Notes: a model not told the origin generated them from the letters alone. Positions 53,357 to 63,414 are shown, counted from the first letter of the stretch. The stretch: 64,000 bases of DNA from Microbacterium sp. p3-SID336 (GCF_025143365.1 NZ_JALXPE010000011.1:1-64000), one strand, 5' to 3'. A program made the numbers and translations.

Positions 53357-53941
53357 ATGACGCCGTCACCGAATCCCCCGAGGCACGACCGCGAGAGCGT
53401 CGCGCTGACGGCCCTCGCCCTGCTCGACGAGGTGGGGCTCGCCGACCTCTCCATGCGCCGCATCGCCGGTCGGCTCGATGTGCAGCCGAGCGCGCTCTAC
53501 TGGCACTTCGCCAGCAAGCAGGAGCTGCTCGCCGATCTCGCCGACCGCATCACCGCCGCTGTTCCGAACTCGTCACCCAGCGTGCTGTCGACGGCCCGGG
53601 GTGTCCGCGACGCCCTCTTCGCCCACCGCGACGGCGCGGAGCTCGTGCTCAGCACGTACGCGCTCCAGCTCGGCTCTTCCCACGCCCAGGAAGCCCTCGC
53701 GACCGCCCTGCGCGTCGAGGGCGCTGGCGACCCGGAGGACCGCGCCGTCGCACTCCTCCACTTCATCCTCGGTCACGCCACGCTCGTGCAGCAGCGCATG
53801 CACGCCGACAGCCACGGCGCCCTGCCCGCCACGGAGACGGTGGACGTCACCGCCGGACTCGATCGGGTGTTCGACCTCGGCGTCGCCGCGCTCGCCGGCG
53901 CCCTCAGCGCGTCGGCGCCTCCGCGGCGTGCCCGAGCCTGA
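53357..53941 (+). CDS. TetR family transcriptional regulator
   Basis: A 194-residue regulator. The helix-turn-helix is in residues 12-60 (ALALLDEVGLADLSMRRIAGRLDVQPSALYWHFASKQELL), and the C-terminal ligand domain resembles the TetR_C class of tetracycline repressors. TATAGT (53345-53350) is six bases before the ATG, so the mRNA is probably leaderless, and the two operator-like boxes sit across its promoter. Targets are likely itself, the ECF genes and perhaps the MFS exporter gene, whose 3' end overlaps its own by 38 bases. Confidence 0.9.
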   Translation: MTPSPNPPRHDRESVALTALALLDEVGLADLSMRRIAGRLDVQPSALYWHFASKQELLADLADRITAAVPNSSPSVLSTARGVRDALFAHRDGAELVLSTYALQLGSSHAQEALATALRVEGAGDPEDRAVALLHFILGHATLVQQRMHADSHGALPATETVDVTAGLDRVFDLGVAALAGALSASAPPRRARA

Positions 53942-55274
53942 GTCCCGGGACCAGCGCGAACAGCACGAGCCCCGCACAGAAGGCGAACACCACGCCGACC
54001 GCCCCCGGGTCGCCGCCGAGCGTCGCGACCCCGAGCCCCGCGAGAGCGATCGCCACCGCGGAGCCCGTCGCATCCGAGATCGACAGGGCGGACGAGTTGA
54101 ATCCCTGATTGCTCTCGGTGGAGTAGGCCAGGGTCAGCACCGTGAGCCGGGGGTACAGCAGTCCCATGCCCCCGCCCGCGAACGCCCAGCCGAGGATCAC
54201 CACGAGCGGCGACACGTCGAACAGCGCCGCCGACAGCACGCAGAGCATCGCGATGAGCAGCCCGCTGAGCCCGATCACGGTGATGCGCCGGTTGCCCAGA
54301 CGTTCGCCGTAGCGGCCCTGCACAGCGGAGGCGCCGGCCCACGCGAGAGCCGCGAGCATCAGCGCCACCCCGGCCCACGTCGCCGTGAACGCGTACTTCC
54401 GCATGAGCAGGTACGGGATGTAGGCCTCGGCGGCGAAGAAGGCTCCGGCTGCGACACCGCGCATGAGCACCACGCTCGGCAACCCGACGCCGGCGCGGAG
54501 CGTGCGCCGTGGAAGCAGCGGCAGCACGGCGACCCCGATCGCGAGCGCGGCGCCGAGCGCCAGCGGCCAGCCGATCCGCGGGTCGAGGTCCGCGGAGAAG
54601 CCGATCACGACCGCAAGCACCGCGACGACCACGGCCAGCACCAGCCGCACGACCAGCGCACGCCGGTCCTGTGGCTCTCCGCGCCCCAGGTCCACGCCGC
54701 GCAGACGCACCGCGATCATCAGGAAGGCCGCCGCCGTCAGCACCGCGACACCCAGGAACGCCCATCGCCAGTCAAGGTACTCCGCCACGGCTCCGGCCAG
54801 GAACGGGCCCACCATCGAGGGCACGACCCAGGCCGCCGCGAACGCCGCGAAGACCCGCCCGTGCAGGTGAGCCGGGTACAGTCGCGCCACCACGACGTAC
54901 AGCGCGACGGTCTGGCCGCCGGTGCCGAGCCCCTGCACGAGCCGCCCGACCAGGAACTGGTGCATGGTCGTGGCGAAGCCCGAGATCAGCAGGCCGATGA
55001 TGAACAGGGTGACGGCGACGTACAGCGCTCCCCGCGGGCCCCGTGCATCCGACCAGGCTCCCGTCGCGACCATGCCGATCACGCTGGTCGCGAGCGTTCC
55101 CGCGAACGCCACGGCGTAGAGGGAGTCGCCGTTCAAGGCGTCGCTGACGATCGGCATCACGGTCGTGACCGCCAGCGCCTCGATCGCCGCGAGGAAGATG
55201 AGGGCCACCGCCCCCAGCGTCACCCAGATGCGGGCGCCGTCCCAGATCGACGCGACCGGAGCGGTGCCGCTCAT
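53904..55274 (-). CDS. MFS transporter, 14-helix drug-exporter-like
   Basis: A 456-residue membrane protein with about 12 to 14 helices. It has the DHA2-like motif ALYVVVARLYPAHLHGRVFAAFAAAWVVPSMVGPFLAG and GAWSDARGPRGAL (motif A). It most likely exports a drug-like compound, but the substrate is unknown. Its start overlaps the stop of the PatB-type lyase gene (ATGA at 55271-55274), so they are cotranslated. Its 3' end overlaps the TetR gene's 3' end. Confidence 0.88.
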   Translation of the reverse strand: MSGTAPVASIWDGARIWVTLGAVALIFLAAIEALAVTTVMPIVSDALNGDSLYAVAFAGTLATSVIGMVATGAWSDARGPRGALYVAVTLFIIGLLISGFATTMHQFLVGRLVQGLGTGGQTVALYVVVARLYPAHLHGRVFAAFAAAWVVPSMVGPFLAGAVAEYLDWRWAFLGVAVLTAAAFLMIAVRLRGVDLGRGEPQDRRALVVRLVLAVVVAVLAVVIGFSADLDPRIGWPLALGAALAIGVAVLPLLPRRTLRAGVGLPSVVLMRGVAAGAFFAAEAYIPYLLMRKYAFTATWAGVALMLAALAWAGASAVQGRYGERLGNRRITVIGLSGLLIAMLCVLSAALFDVSPLVVILGWAFAGGGMGLLYPRLTVLTLAYSTESNQGFNSSALSISDATGSAVAIALAGLGVATLGGDPGAVGVVFAFCAGLVLFALVPGLRLGHAAEAPTR

Positions 55275-56425
55275 CGCTCCACGAGCGCGGCGATGCGGGT
55301 GATGGCCTCGGTGAGGATCTCCGGGCTGGTGCCGAAGTTGAGGCGGACGTGTCCGGCACCCTCCGCCCCGAACGCCGGCCCGAAGTGCAGAGCCACCTTC
55401 GCGTCCCGGAGGATCCGCCGCGCGGGGTCGTCGCCCCAGCCGAGCGCCGTGAGGTCGACCCAGGCGAGATACCCCGCGTCGGGGATCCGATAGCGGGCGG
55501 CGGGCAGATGGCGCGCGAGCAGGTCCTCCAGCAGCACGCGGTTCTCGTCGAGCGTGTGCAGGAGACCGTCGAGCCAGGCGTCGCTCTCCTCCGAGAACGC
55601 GGCGACGGCAGCGAGCAGACCGAACTGCCCCGTGCGCCACTCCACCTCGACGGGGAGCGACCGCACGAGGGCGCTGGTCTCCTCCGCCGCCGTGACCATC
55701 AGGGCGCACTTGAGTCCCGCGAGGTTGAACGCCTTGCTCGCGCTGACCACGGCGTATCCCACGCGGGCGGCTTCCTCGCTCACATCGAGGAACGGCGTGA
55801 AGCCCGTGCCGGGCTGGGCGAGCGGCGCGTGGATCTCGTCCGACACCACGGCAGCGCCGAACTCCTCGGCCAGTGCGGCCAGCGCGGCGAGGGTGTCCCG
55901 GTCGTGCACGGTCCCTGTCGGGTTGTGCGGGTTGCACAGGAGGATGGCCGTCGCGCCGTCCTCGAACGCGGCGCGGATCCCGTCGAGGTCGAGCTCCCAC
56001 CGCGTCCCGGTGTCGCGCAGCGGCACACGTTCCAGCTCGGCACCCGCCTCGGCGACCAGGTCGTAGAAGGGCGGATAGACCGGCGGCGTCACGATGACGC
56101 GCTCCCCCGGCTGCGTGACGCGACGGAGGATCTCGACGATGCCCATGCTCACGTCCGCCGTGCTGCGCATCCGTGCCGGGTCGGGTCTCCAACCGAAGCG
56201 GCGCTCCGCGAAACCGGCGTACGAATCCGCCAGCGGTGTCCGCGAGGCGATGTACCCGGTGTCTCCGAGCTCCAGGGCGCGCTGGAGAGCAGCGGTGACA
56301 GGCGGGGCGAGCGGGAAGTCCATCTCCGCCACGAAGAGGGGCAGCACGTCCGACGGGTACTCCCGCCATTTCTCGCTGGTGCGCTCACGCAGCTCCGACA
56401 GCGGCAGCGCCTTGACCGACAGCAT
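55271..56425 (-). CDS. PatB/MalY-type PLP-dependent C-S lyase / aminotransferase
   Basis: A 384-residue class I/II aminotransferase-fold protein. It has VAEMDFPLAPPVT near the start, LCNPHNPTGTV, SDEIHAPL and the PLP lysine in SASKAFNLAGLK, the pattern of PatB/MalY cystathionine beta-lyases, which split C-S bonds. The ATG at 56425 begins the family pattern; upstream starts lack it. It lies between the suf terminator (56469-56497) and the coupled MFS gene. Cotranslation with an exporter recalls C-S lyase/exporter units that process conjugates, but that is inference. Confidence 0.9.
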   Translation of the reverse strand: MLSVKALPLSELRERTSEKWREYPSDVLPLFVAEMDFPLAPPVTAALQRALELGDTGYIASRTPLADSYAGFAERRFGWRPDPARMRSTADVSMGIVEILRRVTQPGERVIVTPPVYPPFYDLVAEAGAELERVPLRDTGTRWELDLDGIRAAFEDGATAILLCNPHNPTGTVHDRDTLAALAALAEEFGAAVVSDEIHAPLAQPGTGFTPFLDVSEEAARVGYAVVSASKAFNLAGLKCALMVTAAEETSALVRSLPVEVEWRTGQFGLLAAVAAFSEESDAWLDGLLHTLDENRVLLEDLLARHLPAARYRIPDAGYLAWVDLTALGWGDDPARRILRDAKVALHFGPAFGAEGAGHVRLNFGTSPEILTEAITRIAALVER

Positions 56426-56468
56426 TCGTCCTCCCGGGATTCTCTCTCCGCGCCGATGCGGAGACGTC

Positions 56469-56497
56469 GAAGCGGGCGTGCCCGGCACGCCCGCTTC
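56469..56497 (-). terminator. Hairpin terminator of the suf operon
   Basis: GAAGCGGGCGTGC / GCACGCCCGCTTC, 13 bp, three-base loop CCG, 27 bases downstream of the sufT stop. No T-tract. Confidence 0.85.
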
Positions 56498-56523
56498 GTC
56501 TCATGATCAGGTGATCGGAGCGC

Positions 56524-56853
56524 TCAGATCGCGAAGCCGAGCGCGCGCATCATGTCGCGCCCGTCGTCCGTGATCCGCTCCGGGCCCCACGGCGGCATCC
56601 AGACCCAGTTGATCCGGAACCGATCGACCACGTTGTCCAGCGCCTGCGCGGTCTGGTCCTCGAGCACGTCGGTCAGGGGGCAGCCCGCGCTGGTCAGCGT
56701 CATGTGGATCACGAGAGCGTCGTTCTCGTCATCCCAGGCGAGGTCGTAGATGAGGCCGAGGTCGACGACGTTGATCCCGAGCTCCGGGTCCATCACGTCC
56801 TTGAGCGCCTCGGTGACCGCGTCGTACTTCTCGTCCGTCAGGGTCGCTGTCAT
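56524..56853 (-). CDS. sufT: SufT-like Fe-S assembly factor (DUF59/MIP18 family)
   Basis: A 109-residue protein with the DUF59 pattern DVMDPELGINVVDLGLIYD and the conserved Cys in LTSAGCPLTD. SufT proteins help Fe-S maturation and are usually the last gene of actinobacterial suf operons, as here. It follows sufC by ten bases. No sufS or sufU lies between, which is unusual. Confidence 0.93.
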   Translation of the reverse strand: MTATLTDEKYDAVTEALKDVMDPELGINVVDLGLIYDLAWDDENDALVIHMTLTSAGCPLTDVLEDQTAQALDNVVDRFRINWVWMPPWGPERITDDGRDMMRALGFAI

Positions 56854-56863
56854 ACGGCTCAGC

Positions 56864-57634
56864 CTACGCCTCGATCGGGGCGCTGGGGTCGAGGAACCGG
56901 TCGTAGCCCTCGTTCTCCAGCCGGTCGGCGAGCTCCGGTCCGCCCTCTTCCACGATCTTGCCCGCGACCACCACGTGCACGTAGTCGGGCCGGATGTAGC
57001 GGAGGATGCGCGTGTAGTGCGTGATCAGCAGCACGCCGAGACCGGTCGACTCCTTGGCGCGGTTCACGCCCTCCGAGACGATCTTCAGCGCGTCCACGTC
57101 GAGGCCGGAGTCGGTCTCGTCGAGCACGGCGAACTTCGGCTTCAGCACCTCGAGCTGCAGGATCTCGTGGCGCTTCTTCTCCCCGCCCGAGAAGCCCTCG
57201 TTGACGTTGCGCTGCGCGAACTTCGGGTCCATGCGCAGGTTCGCCATGGACTCCTTGACGTCCTTGGTCCACTGGCGGATCGACGGAGCCTCGCCGTCGA
57301 GCGCGGTCTTCGCGGTGCGCAGGAAGTTCGTCACCGTCACGCCGGGGATCTCCACCGGGTACTGCATGGCGAGGAACAGACCGGCGCGGGCACGCTCGTC
57401 CACGCTCATGGCCAGCACGTCCTCGCCGTCGAACGTGATGGAGCCGGAGGTCACCGTGTACTTCGGGTGCCCGGCGATCGTGTAGGCCAGGGTGGACTTG
57501 CCGGAGCCGTTGGGGCCCATGATGGCGTGCGTCTCACCGGTGTTCATGGTGAGGGTGATTCCGTTGAGGATCGGGGTGGTCCCCGCCTCGGTCTCGACCG
57601 TCACGTGCAGGTCGCGGATCTCGAGAACAGACAT
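56864..57634 (-). CDS. sufC: Fe-S cluster assembly ATPase SufC
   Basis: A 256-residue ABC-type ATPase that drives the SufBCD scaffold. It has Walker A GPNGSGKSTLAY, signature FSGGEKKRHEILQL and Walker B with the SufC-specific AVLDETDSGLD. It starts three bases after the Rieske gene stop. The start codon ATG at 57634 gives MSVLEIRDLHV. Confidence 0.98.
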   Translation of the reverse strand: MSVLEIRDLHVTVETEAGTTPILNGITLTMNTGETHAIMGPNGSGKSTLAYTIAGHPKYTVTSGSITFDGEDVLAMSVDERARAGLFLAMQYPVEIPGVTVTNFLRTAKTALDGEAPSIRQWTKDVKESMANLRMDPKFAQRNVNEGFSGGEKKRHEILQLEVLKPKFAVLDETDSGLDVDALKIVSEGVNRAKESTGLGVLLITHYTRILRYIRPDYVHVVVAGKIVEEGGPELADRLENEGYDRFLDPSAPIEA

Positions 57635-57637
57635 TCT

Positions 57638-57964
57638 TCAGACTTCCTTCGTCACAGCAGGATCGATGAGCACGTCGTCGCCGTCGATCTCGACGACATA
57701 GACAGGGACGGGCTCGTAAGCAGGGAGGTTCTGGGGCTTGCCGGTGATCAGGGAGAAGGCCGAGCCATGCGCCCAGCACTCCACCGTGTCACCTTCCACG
57801 AAGCCCTCGGACAGCGAGATGTCGCCGTGTGTGCAGGTGTCGCCGATGGCGTGGATCACGCCTTCGCCGTCCTTGATGACCGTGATGGGCACGCCGCTCG
57901 GCTCGACGCGGAGCGGGGTGTCCTGCTCCAGGTCGGAGACCGCGCAGACGCGCTCGGCGGTCAC
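57638..57964 (-). CDS. Rieske [2Fe-2S] ferredoxin of the suf operon
   Basis: A 108-residue Rieske protein. The cluster ligands are CTH (in DTCTHGDISLSEG) and CWAH (VECWAHGSAF), a CxH-x16-CxxH pattern typical of soluble Rieske ferredoxins. The GTG at 57964 overlaps the sufD stop (GTGA). Actinobacterial suf operons often carry this gene between sufD and sufC; it probably provides electrons for cluster assembly, which is inferred and not shown here. Confidence 0.92.
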   Translation of the reverse strand: MTAERVCAVSDLEQDTPLRVEPSGVPITVIKDGEGVIHAIGDTCTHGDISLSEGFVEGDTVECWAHGSAFSLITGKPQNLPAYEPVPVYVVEIDGDDVLIDPAVTKEV

Positions 57965-59166
57965 GCGTCCACCTCGGCGAGCTCGGCCTCGATGGCGGCG
58001 AGCAGCTCGGCCTCCAGGTCCGGGATGCCGAGTCGCAGCACGATGTCGGTGAGGAAGCCGAGCACGACCAGCCGGCGGGCCTCGTCCTCCGGGATGCCGC
58101 GTGCCTGCAGGTAGAACAGCTGCTCGTCGTCGAAGCGTCCGGTGGCGCTCGCGTGCCCGGCGCCCACGATGTCGCCCGTCTCGATCTCCAGGTTCGGGAT
58201 CGAGTCGGCGCGTGCACCCTCGGTGAGCACCAGGTTGCGGTTGGCCTCGTACGAGTCCGTGCCCGTGGCCTCTGCGCCGATCAGCACGTCGCCGATCCAC
58301 ACGCTGTGTGCGCTCTCGCCCTGCAGTGCCCCCTTGTACAGCACGTCGCCCGTGGTGTGCGGGCCCTTGTGGTGCAGGTAGACCTGGCTCTCCAGGTGCT
58401 GCCCGGAGTCGGCGTAGGACAGCCCATAGAGGTAGCCCTCGGAACCTGCGCCCGCGAGCTCGACGCTCGGGTTCACGCGCACCAGGCCGCCGCCGAAGCT
58501 GACCACGAAGTGCTTGAGGGTGGCGTCGGCGCCGACGCGGGCCTGGTGGGCGGCGGCGTGGATCGCGTCGTCCTCCCACTGCTGCACGCTGACGACCGTG
58601 AGCTTCGCGCCGTCGCGCACGATGATCTCGACGTTCTGGGCGTATTGGGTGGAGCCCTTGTGCTGCAGCACGACCGTGGCCACGCTGTGCTCGAGCGCCT
58701 CGATCACGATGTGCGCGTCGGCGCGGCGGTCGGCACCCGTGCCCGTGATGTCGAGGAACACCGGTTCGGCGACCTCCTCCTCACGCGGGATGCGGACGTG
58801 CAGGGCCTCGGCGGCCCCCTGCCACGCGACGGCCGCCGTGATGTCCTCGGCGAGGAAGACCTCACCGCGCGGTGCCGCCCCCGCCGCGAGCGGGGCCGCC
58901 TGGTACTGCGCCCCGGTGCGGAAGACGTACTCCACGCCGTCGCCCGTGGCCGCCGTCTCGAAGAGGGGCTTGAGCGTCGCGATCGGGGTGTGCTTCCAGT
59001 TGACCTCGCGCCCGCTGGGGGTGCCGAAGTCGTCCGGGTCGAACGAGTGCGGCCGCTCGGAGCGGGTCTGCACCGGGACGAAACCGGCGTCCGCCACCTG
59101 GGCGGCCGGGTCGATGTGCGCGTTCGTGTGCTGCGCCTCGCTGGGCGCCGTCGTCGAGGCCGCCAT
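57961..59166 (-). CDS. sufD: Fe-S cluster assembly protein SufD
   Basis: A 401-residue SufBD-fold scaffold subunit. Residues after 130 form the beta-helix core, and the C-terminal region has ASATGRFDDEQLFYLQARGIPEDEARRLVVLGF, the hallmark of SufD. Its ATG directly follows the sufB TAA. It forms the SufBC2D complex with SufB and SufC. Confidence 0.97.
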   Translation of the reverse strand: MAASTTAPSEAQHTNAHIDPAAQVADAGFVPVQTRSERPHSFDPDDFGTPSGREVNWKHTPIATLKPLFETAATGDGVEYVFRTGAQYQAAPLAAGAAPRGEVFLAEDITAAVAWQGAAEALHVRIPREEEVAEPVFLDITGTGADRRADAHIVIEALEHSVATVVLQHKGSTQYAQNVEIIVRDGAKLTVVSVQQWEDDAIHAAAHQARVGADATLKHFVVSFGGGLVRVNPSVELAGAGSEGYLYGLSYADSGQHLESQVYLHHKGPHTTGDVLYKGALQGESAHSVWIGDVLIGAEATGTDSYEANRNLVLTEGARADSIPNLEIETGDIVGAGHASATGRFDDEQLFYLQARGIPEDEARRLVVLGFLTDIVLRLGIPDLEAELLAAIEAELAEVDA

Positions 59167-60585
59167 TTAGCCGACCGATCCTTCCATGCCCATCTCGATG
59201 AGCTTGTTCAGTTCCATCGCGTACTCCATCGGCAGCTCGCGCGCGATCGGCTCGATGAAGCCGCGCACGATCATCGCCATCGCCTCGTCCTCGGGCATGC
59301 CGCGGGACTGCAGGTAGAAGAGCTGCTCCTCGCTGACCTTGGAGACCGTGGCCTCGTGGCCGAGCTGCACGTCATCGACACGGATGTCGATCGCCGGGTA
59401 GGTGTCGGAGCGCGACTTGGTGTCGACGAGGAGCGCGTCGCAGCGCACGGTGTTCGCGGAGTGGTGCGCAGCGGCGTCCACGCGCACCTCGCCGCGGTAG
59501 CCCGCACGGCCGCCGCCGCGGGCGATCGACTTGGAGACGATCGACGACTGCGTGTACGGCGCCATGTGGATCATCTTCGCGCCGGCGTCCTGGTGCTGAC
59601 CGGGACCGGCGAAAGCGACGGAGAGCGTCTCGCCCTTGGCGTGCTCGCCCATCAGGTAGATCGACGGGTACTTCATCGTCACCTTGGAGCCGATGTTGCC
59701 GTCGACCCATTCCATGGTCGCGCCCTCGTGCGCCACGGCACGCTTGGTGACCAGGTTGTAGACGTTGTTCGACCAGTTCTGGATCGTCGTGTAGCGCACG
59801 CGGGCGTTCTTCTTCACGATGATCTCGACGACGGCCGAGTGCAGGGAGTCCGACTTGTAGATCGGGGCCGTGCAGCCCTCGATGTAGTGGACGTAGCTGT
59901 CCTCGTCGGCGATGATCAGGGTCCGCTCGAACTGGCCCATGTTCTCGGTGTTGATGCGGAAGTACGCCTGCAGCGGGATCTCGACGTGCACGCCCTTCGG
60001 CACGTACACGAACGAGCCGCCCGACCAGACGGCCGTGTTCAGCGCGGCGAACTTGTTGTCGCCGGCGGGGATGACCGTGCCGAAGTACTCCTCGAAGAAC
60101 TCGGGGTGCTCGCGCAGCGCCGTGTCGGTGTCCATGAAGATGACGCCCTGCGCCTCCAGGTCCTCGCGGATCTGGTGGTAGACGACCTCGGACTCGTACT
60201 GTGCCGCGACACCGGCGACCAGGCGCTGGCGCTCGGCCTCGGGGATGCCCAGACGCTCGTACGTCTCGCGGATCTCCTCGGGGAGATCCTCCCAGCTCTG
60301 CGCCTGCTTCTCGGTGGAGCGGACGAAGTACTTGATGTTGTCGAAGTCGATGTCGCTGAGGTCGGCGCCCCACGTCGGCATCGGCTTGCGGCCGAAGAGC
60401 TGGTAGCCCTTGAGGCGGGTCTTGAGCATCCACTCCGGCTCGTTCTTCAGAGCCGAGATGCCGCGGACGACCTCTTCGGAGATGCCACGTTTCGCCACCG
60501 CTCCCGCGGCGTCCTCATCGTGCCAGCCGAACTCGTACACCCCCAGACCGTCGAGCTCCGGGCGGTCGATCAGCACATCCGACAT
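59167..60585 (-). CDS. sufB: Fe-S cluster assembly protein SufB
   Basis: A 472-residue scaffold subunit on which clusters are built. Motifs are [48 protein letters not shown] with the conserved Cys, and [23 protein letters not shown]. It has no intein, unlike mycobacterial SufB. The first gene of the operon, it is divergent from ctaA; no sufR repressor gene is next to it in this window. Confidence 0.98.
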   Translation of the reverse strand: MSDVLIDRPELDGLGVYEFGWHDEDAAGAVAKRGISEEVVRGISALKNEPEWMLKTRLKGYQLFGRKPMPTWGADLSDIDFDNIKYFVRSTEKQAQSWEDLPEEIRETYERLGIPEAERQRLVAGVAAQYESEVVYHQIREDLEAQGVIFMDTDTALREHPEFFEEYFGTVIPAGDNKFAALNTAVWSGGSFVYVPKGVHVEIPLQAYFRINTENMGQFERTLIIADEDSYVHYIEGCTAPIYKSDSLHSAVVEIIVKKNARVRYTTIQNWSNNVYNLVTKRAVAHEGATMEWVDGNIGSKVTMKYPSIYLMGEHAKGETLSVAFAGPGQHQDAGAKMIHMAPYTQSSIVSKSIARGGGRAGYRGEVRVDAAAHHSANTVRCDALLVDTKSRSDTYPAIDIRVDDVQLGHEATVSKVSEEQLFYLQSRGMPEDEAMAMIVRGFIEPIARELPMEYAMELNKLIEMGMEGSVG

Positions 60586-60817
60586 GCAACACTCTCCTCA
60601 CAGGTCCCAAACGGTGTCATCCGCCCCGACACACCTGATCCCCGTCGAGTCTGCGGGAGCGGGGTGCCGTTGGTGGGCCCTCATCACTGGCGCTTCCATC
60701 GCGCCTAAACTGTTGACGATGCTTCAGCGCGGTCAGCGCTCATCGCAACAATCCGATTCTACAGGTTTCGCCTGACGGACGGGCCGTGCGCCACGTCTTC
60801 GGCGGGCCGGAGGACTT

Positions 60818-61936
60818 ATGCCCGAGACCACGATCCCCGCCGCTCCGATCACGCGGGCGACACCGGTTGCACGCACGGCGGGATGGGGTCGCGCTCTGAC
60901 GGTCTTCGCCTGGCTGTCGTTCCTCAGCGAGACGATCATCATCGGCACCGGTGGCGCCGTGCGCCTCACGGGCTCCGGCCTCGGATGCACCGAGTGGCCG
61001 CTGTGCACGCCCGAGTCGCTCGTCCCGATCCTCGAAGTCCAGGGGGTCCACGGGCTCATCGAGTTCGGCAACCGCCTGATGACCGGGGTGGTCGGCATCA
61101 TCGCCCTGGTCGTCGTCCTCCTGGTGCTGCACACCATCAGCGGCAGGAAGGCCCTCATCACGGCGCTCTGGTATGCGCTCGGCGGCATCGTCGGCGCGGC
61201 CGTGGCGTTCGCCGTGGCCTCCCCCTTCCACATCCCCGCCTCCCCGATCGCGATCGGCGTGCTGCTGCTCGCTGTGATCGCGGCCGCCGTGCACTCCGTG
61301 CGCACCACCCCGGCCCGCCGTGACCTGGTGCTCCTCGCGTGGATCGTGCTCGTGGGCGTCGTGGCGCAGGCCCTGGTCGGCGGCATCACGGTCCTGACCG
61401 GACTGAACCCGTTCATCGTGGGCTTCCACTACACGTCGTCGCTGCTGCTGGTGTGCGTCACCGCCGCATTCCTCGTGCGCCTGTCTGCGACTCCCGGTCC
61501 GCGAGAGCGCGCCGTGCCCGCCTGGTTCGCCGCGCTCACCCATGTCACGGGTCTGGCTCTCGCGGTGACCATCCTCTTCGGTGTGCTGACCACGGGCTCC
61601 GGTCCGCACTCGGGCGACGCGGACGTGCTGCGTCACGGGTTCGACGCGACCGTGCTCGCACACGTGCACTCCTGGCCCGGATACGTGCTCGCGGCGCTCG
61701 TCCTCGTGCTGACGGTGTCGGCGTGGATCCTCCGGCTCGAGCCGCGGCGGTGGCTGCTGGTGCTGGTGATCGCGATCCTCGTGCAGGTGGGGGTCGGCGT
61801 CTGGCAGGCCAGGGAGGGACTGCCGCCGATCCTCGTCGGCATCCACATGGTCCTCGCCTCCCTGTCGGCCGCCGCCTACACGGTCGTCGTCCTGCACCTG
61901 AAGCGGACCGCGGTCACCGCCGACAGCCCCCGCTGA
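60818..61936 (+). CDS. ctaA: Heme A synthase (COX15/CtaA)
   Basis: A 372-residue membrane enzyme with eight helices that oxidises heme O to heme A for cytochrome c oxidase. The paired Cys in GCTEWPLC on the first external loop, GLIEFGNRLMTG with a heme-binding His nearby (VHGLIEF), VGFHYTSSLLL and GIHMVLAS (the other His ligands) fit type 2 CtaA. The bulk of the C-terminal 50 residues is helical. It is divergent from the suf operon, whose promoter shares the 232-base gap. Confidence 0.94.
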   Translation: MPETTIPAAPITRATPVARTAGWGRALTVFAWLSFLSETIIIGTGGAVRLTGSGLGCTEWPLCTPESLVPILEVQGVHGLIEFGNRLMTGVVGIIALVVVLLVLHTISGRKALITALWYALGGIVGAAVAFAVASPFHIPASPIAIGVLLLAVIAAAVHSVRTTPARRDLVLLAWIVLVGVVAQALVGGITVLTGLNPFIVGFHYTSSLLLVCVTAAFLVRLSATPGPRERAVPAWFAALTHVTGLALAVTILFGVLTTGSGPHSGDADVLRHGFDATVLAHVHSWPGYVLAALVLVLTVSAWILRLEPRRWLLVLVIAILVQVGVGVWQAREGLPPILVGIHMVLASLSAAAYTVVVLHLKRTAVTADSPR

Positions 61937-62002
61937 GGGCGCACAGACGATGCATAGCGCCCGCACCGGGCGCTCATCACCGGGTCGGCCAGGGTGGGCG
62001 GC

Positions 62003-62563
62003 ATGCAAAGGACACTCACCCGAACCCCCGGATTCTGGATTCTGCTCATCGTGTCGCTCGCCGCGACCGGCGTGGGCGGATGGCTCATCGCCGGTCAGAT
62101 CGGCACCATGACGAGCACGCTCCTCGACGGCACGGCGACCGGCGTGGAGGTCTACGTCGGTCAGTCCCTCGTGGTCGTCGGAGCTGCGGTCCTCGGCGCC
62201 GGGCTCATCGGACTCCTGCTCGCGCTCGGACTCACGGCGGCGCGTGCCCTCGTCCCCGCGCCCGCGGCTGCGCCGGTCGTCGTCGATGGCCTCGCCGAGC
62301 CCTCGGCACCCGTCGGCGCGACGGACGACACGGCTCTGCTCCGCTCACACGACGCTCGAGCGGAGGATGCGGAGGCCGCGTCAGACGCGCGCCCGGTGAT
62401 CTCCGACGCGCACGCGACAGCGGCCGATGATCGGGGACACGCCGCGACCGACGCAGCGAGCGTCGAGTCGACGACGGACGATCCCTCCTCGACGCCGGAG
62501 GCCGAGGATCAGAACGGCAGCAGCGGGTCGACCGCGACGGCGACGAACAGCAGCGTCAGATAG
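62003..62563 (+). CDS. Two-helix membrane protein with acidic tail, unknown function
   Basis: A 186-residue protein with an N-terminal helix (about 10-30), a second at about 53-78 and an acidic, Ala/Asp/Ser/Thr-rich disordered tail (about 85-186). It resembles proteins annotated, without firm basis, as dinucleotide-utilizing enzymes in Microbacterium. ATG at 62003 ([11 protein letters not shown]) or GTG at 61994 are both possible. Its 3' end overlaps the ctaB 3' end by 55 bases. Confidence 0.72.
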   Translation: MQRTLTRTPGFWILLIVSLAATGVGGWLIAGQIGTMTSTLLDGTATGVEVYVGQSLVVVGAAVLGAGLIGLLLALGLTAARALVPAPAAAPVVVDGLAEPSAPVGATDDTALLRSHDARAEDAEAASDARPVISDAHATAADDRGHAATDAASVESTTDDPSSTPEAEDQNGSSGSTATATNSSVR

Positions 62564-63414
62564 GTGATCGAGGCGTGGAAGACTCGCATCGGCCGCGCCT
62601 CGGTCCCCCGTACCGCCTGGTTGTACAGGCGGTGCGACTCGTAGATGAACCAGCCGCCGAAGACCAGCGCGGAGATCGTGTACACGAGCCCCATGTTCGC
62701 GATCGGCACCAGCAGCAGCGAGCAGGCGACGGTCGCCCAGGCGTAGAGGATGACCTGCAGGCCCACCTGGGAGGCGTTGCGCGTGACGCCGAGCATCGGA
62801 ACGTCGACGTCCTCGTAGTCGTCCTTGTACTTCATCGACAGCGGCCAGTAGTGCGGCGGCGTCCAGAGGAAGACCAGCAGGAAGAGGATGAAGGCCGGCC
62901 AGTCCAGCGAGCCCGTGACGGCCGACCAGCCGATCAGCACGGGGAAGCACCCGGCGATGCCGCCCCAGATGATGTTCTGCTCGGTGCGCCGCTTGAGGAT
63001 CATCGTGTAGATCACGACGTAGAAGAAGATCGCCGACGCCGAGAGCACGGCCGTGAGCCAGTTCGTCGTGAACCAGAGCCACACCGTGGACGCGATCGCG
63101 AGGGTCCACGAGAAGATCAGCGCTCCGCGCGGGCTCACTTCGCCCGTCACCAGCGGCCGGTTCTCGGTGCGGTGCATGTGCGCGTCGATGTCCCTGTCCA
63201 GGTACATGTTGAACGCCCCGGCCGAGCCGGCGCTCATCGAGCCGCCGATGACGGTCGCGAGGACGAGCCACAGGTTCGGCAGGCCGCCCTGGGCCAGGAA
63301 CATGACCGGAACGGTCGAGACCAGGAGGAGTTCGAGGACACGGGGCTTCGTCAACGTGACGTAGGCGCTCACCGTGCGACCGATGGACGACTTCCCTACG
63401 GTCTGATCAGACAT
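62509..63414 (-). CDS. ctaB: Protoheme IX farnesyltransferase (heme O synthase, COX10/CtaB)
   Basis: A 301-residue prenyltransferase with about eight helices that adds a farnesyl group to protoheme. It has the prenyl-diphosphate motif [20 protein letters not shown] and a second acidic motif [14 protein letters not shown]. The ATG at 63414 starts [15 protein letters not shown]. It is divergent from tkt, an arrangement common in actinobacteria. Confidence 0.95.
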   Translation of the reverse strand: MSDQTVGKSSIGRTVSAYVTLTKPRVLELLLVSTVPVMFLAQGGLPNLWLVLATVIGGSMSAGSAGAFNMYLDRDIDAHMHRTENRPLVTGEVSPRGALIFSWTLAIASTVWLWFTTNWLTAVLSASAIFFYVVIYTMILKRRTEQNIIWGGIAGCFPVLIGWSAVTGSLDWPAFILFLLVFLWTPPHYWPLSMKYKDDYEDVDVPMLGVTRNASQVGLQVILYAWATVACSLLLVPIANMGLVYTISALVFGGWFIYESHRLYNQAVRGTEARPMRVFHASITYLTLLFVAVAVDPLLPF

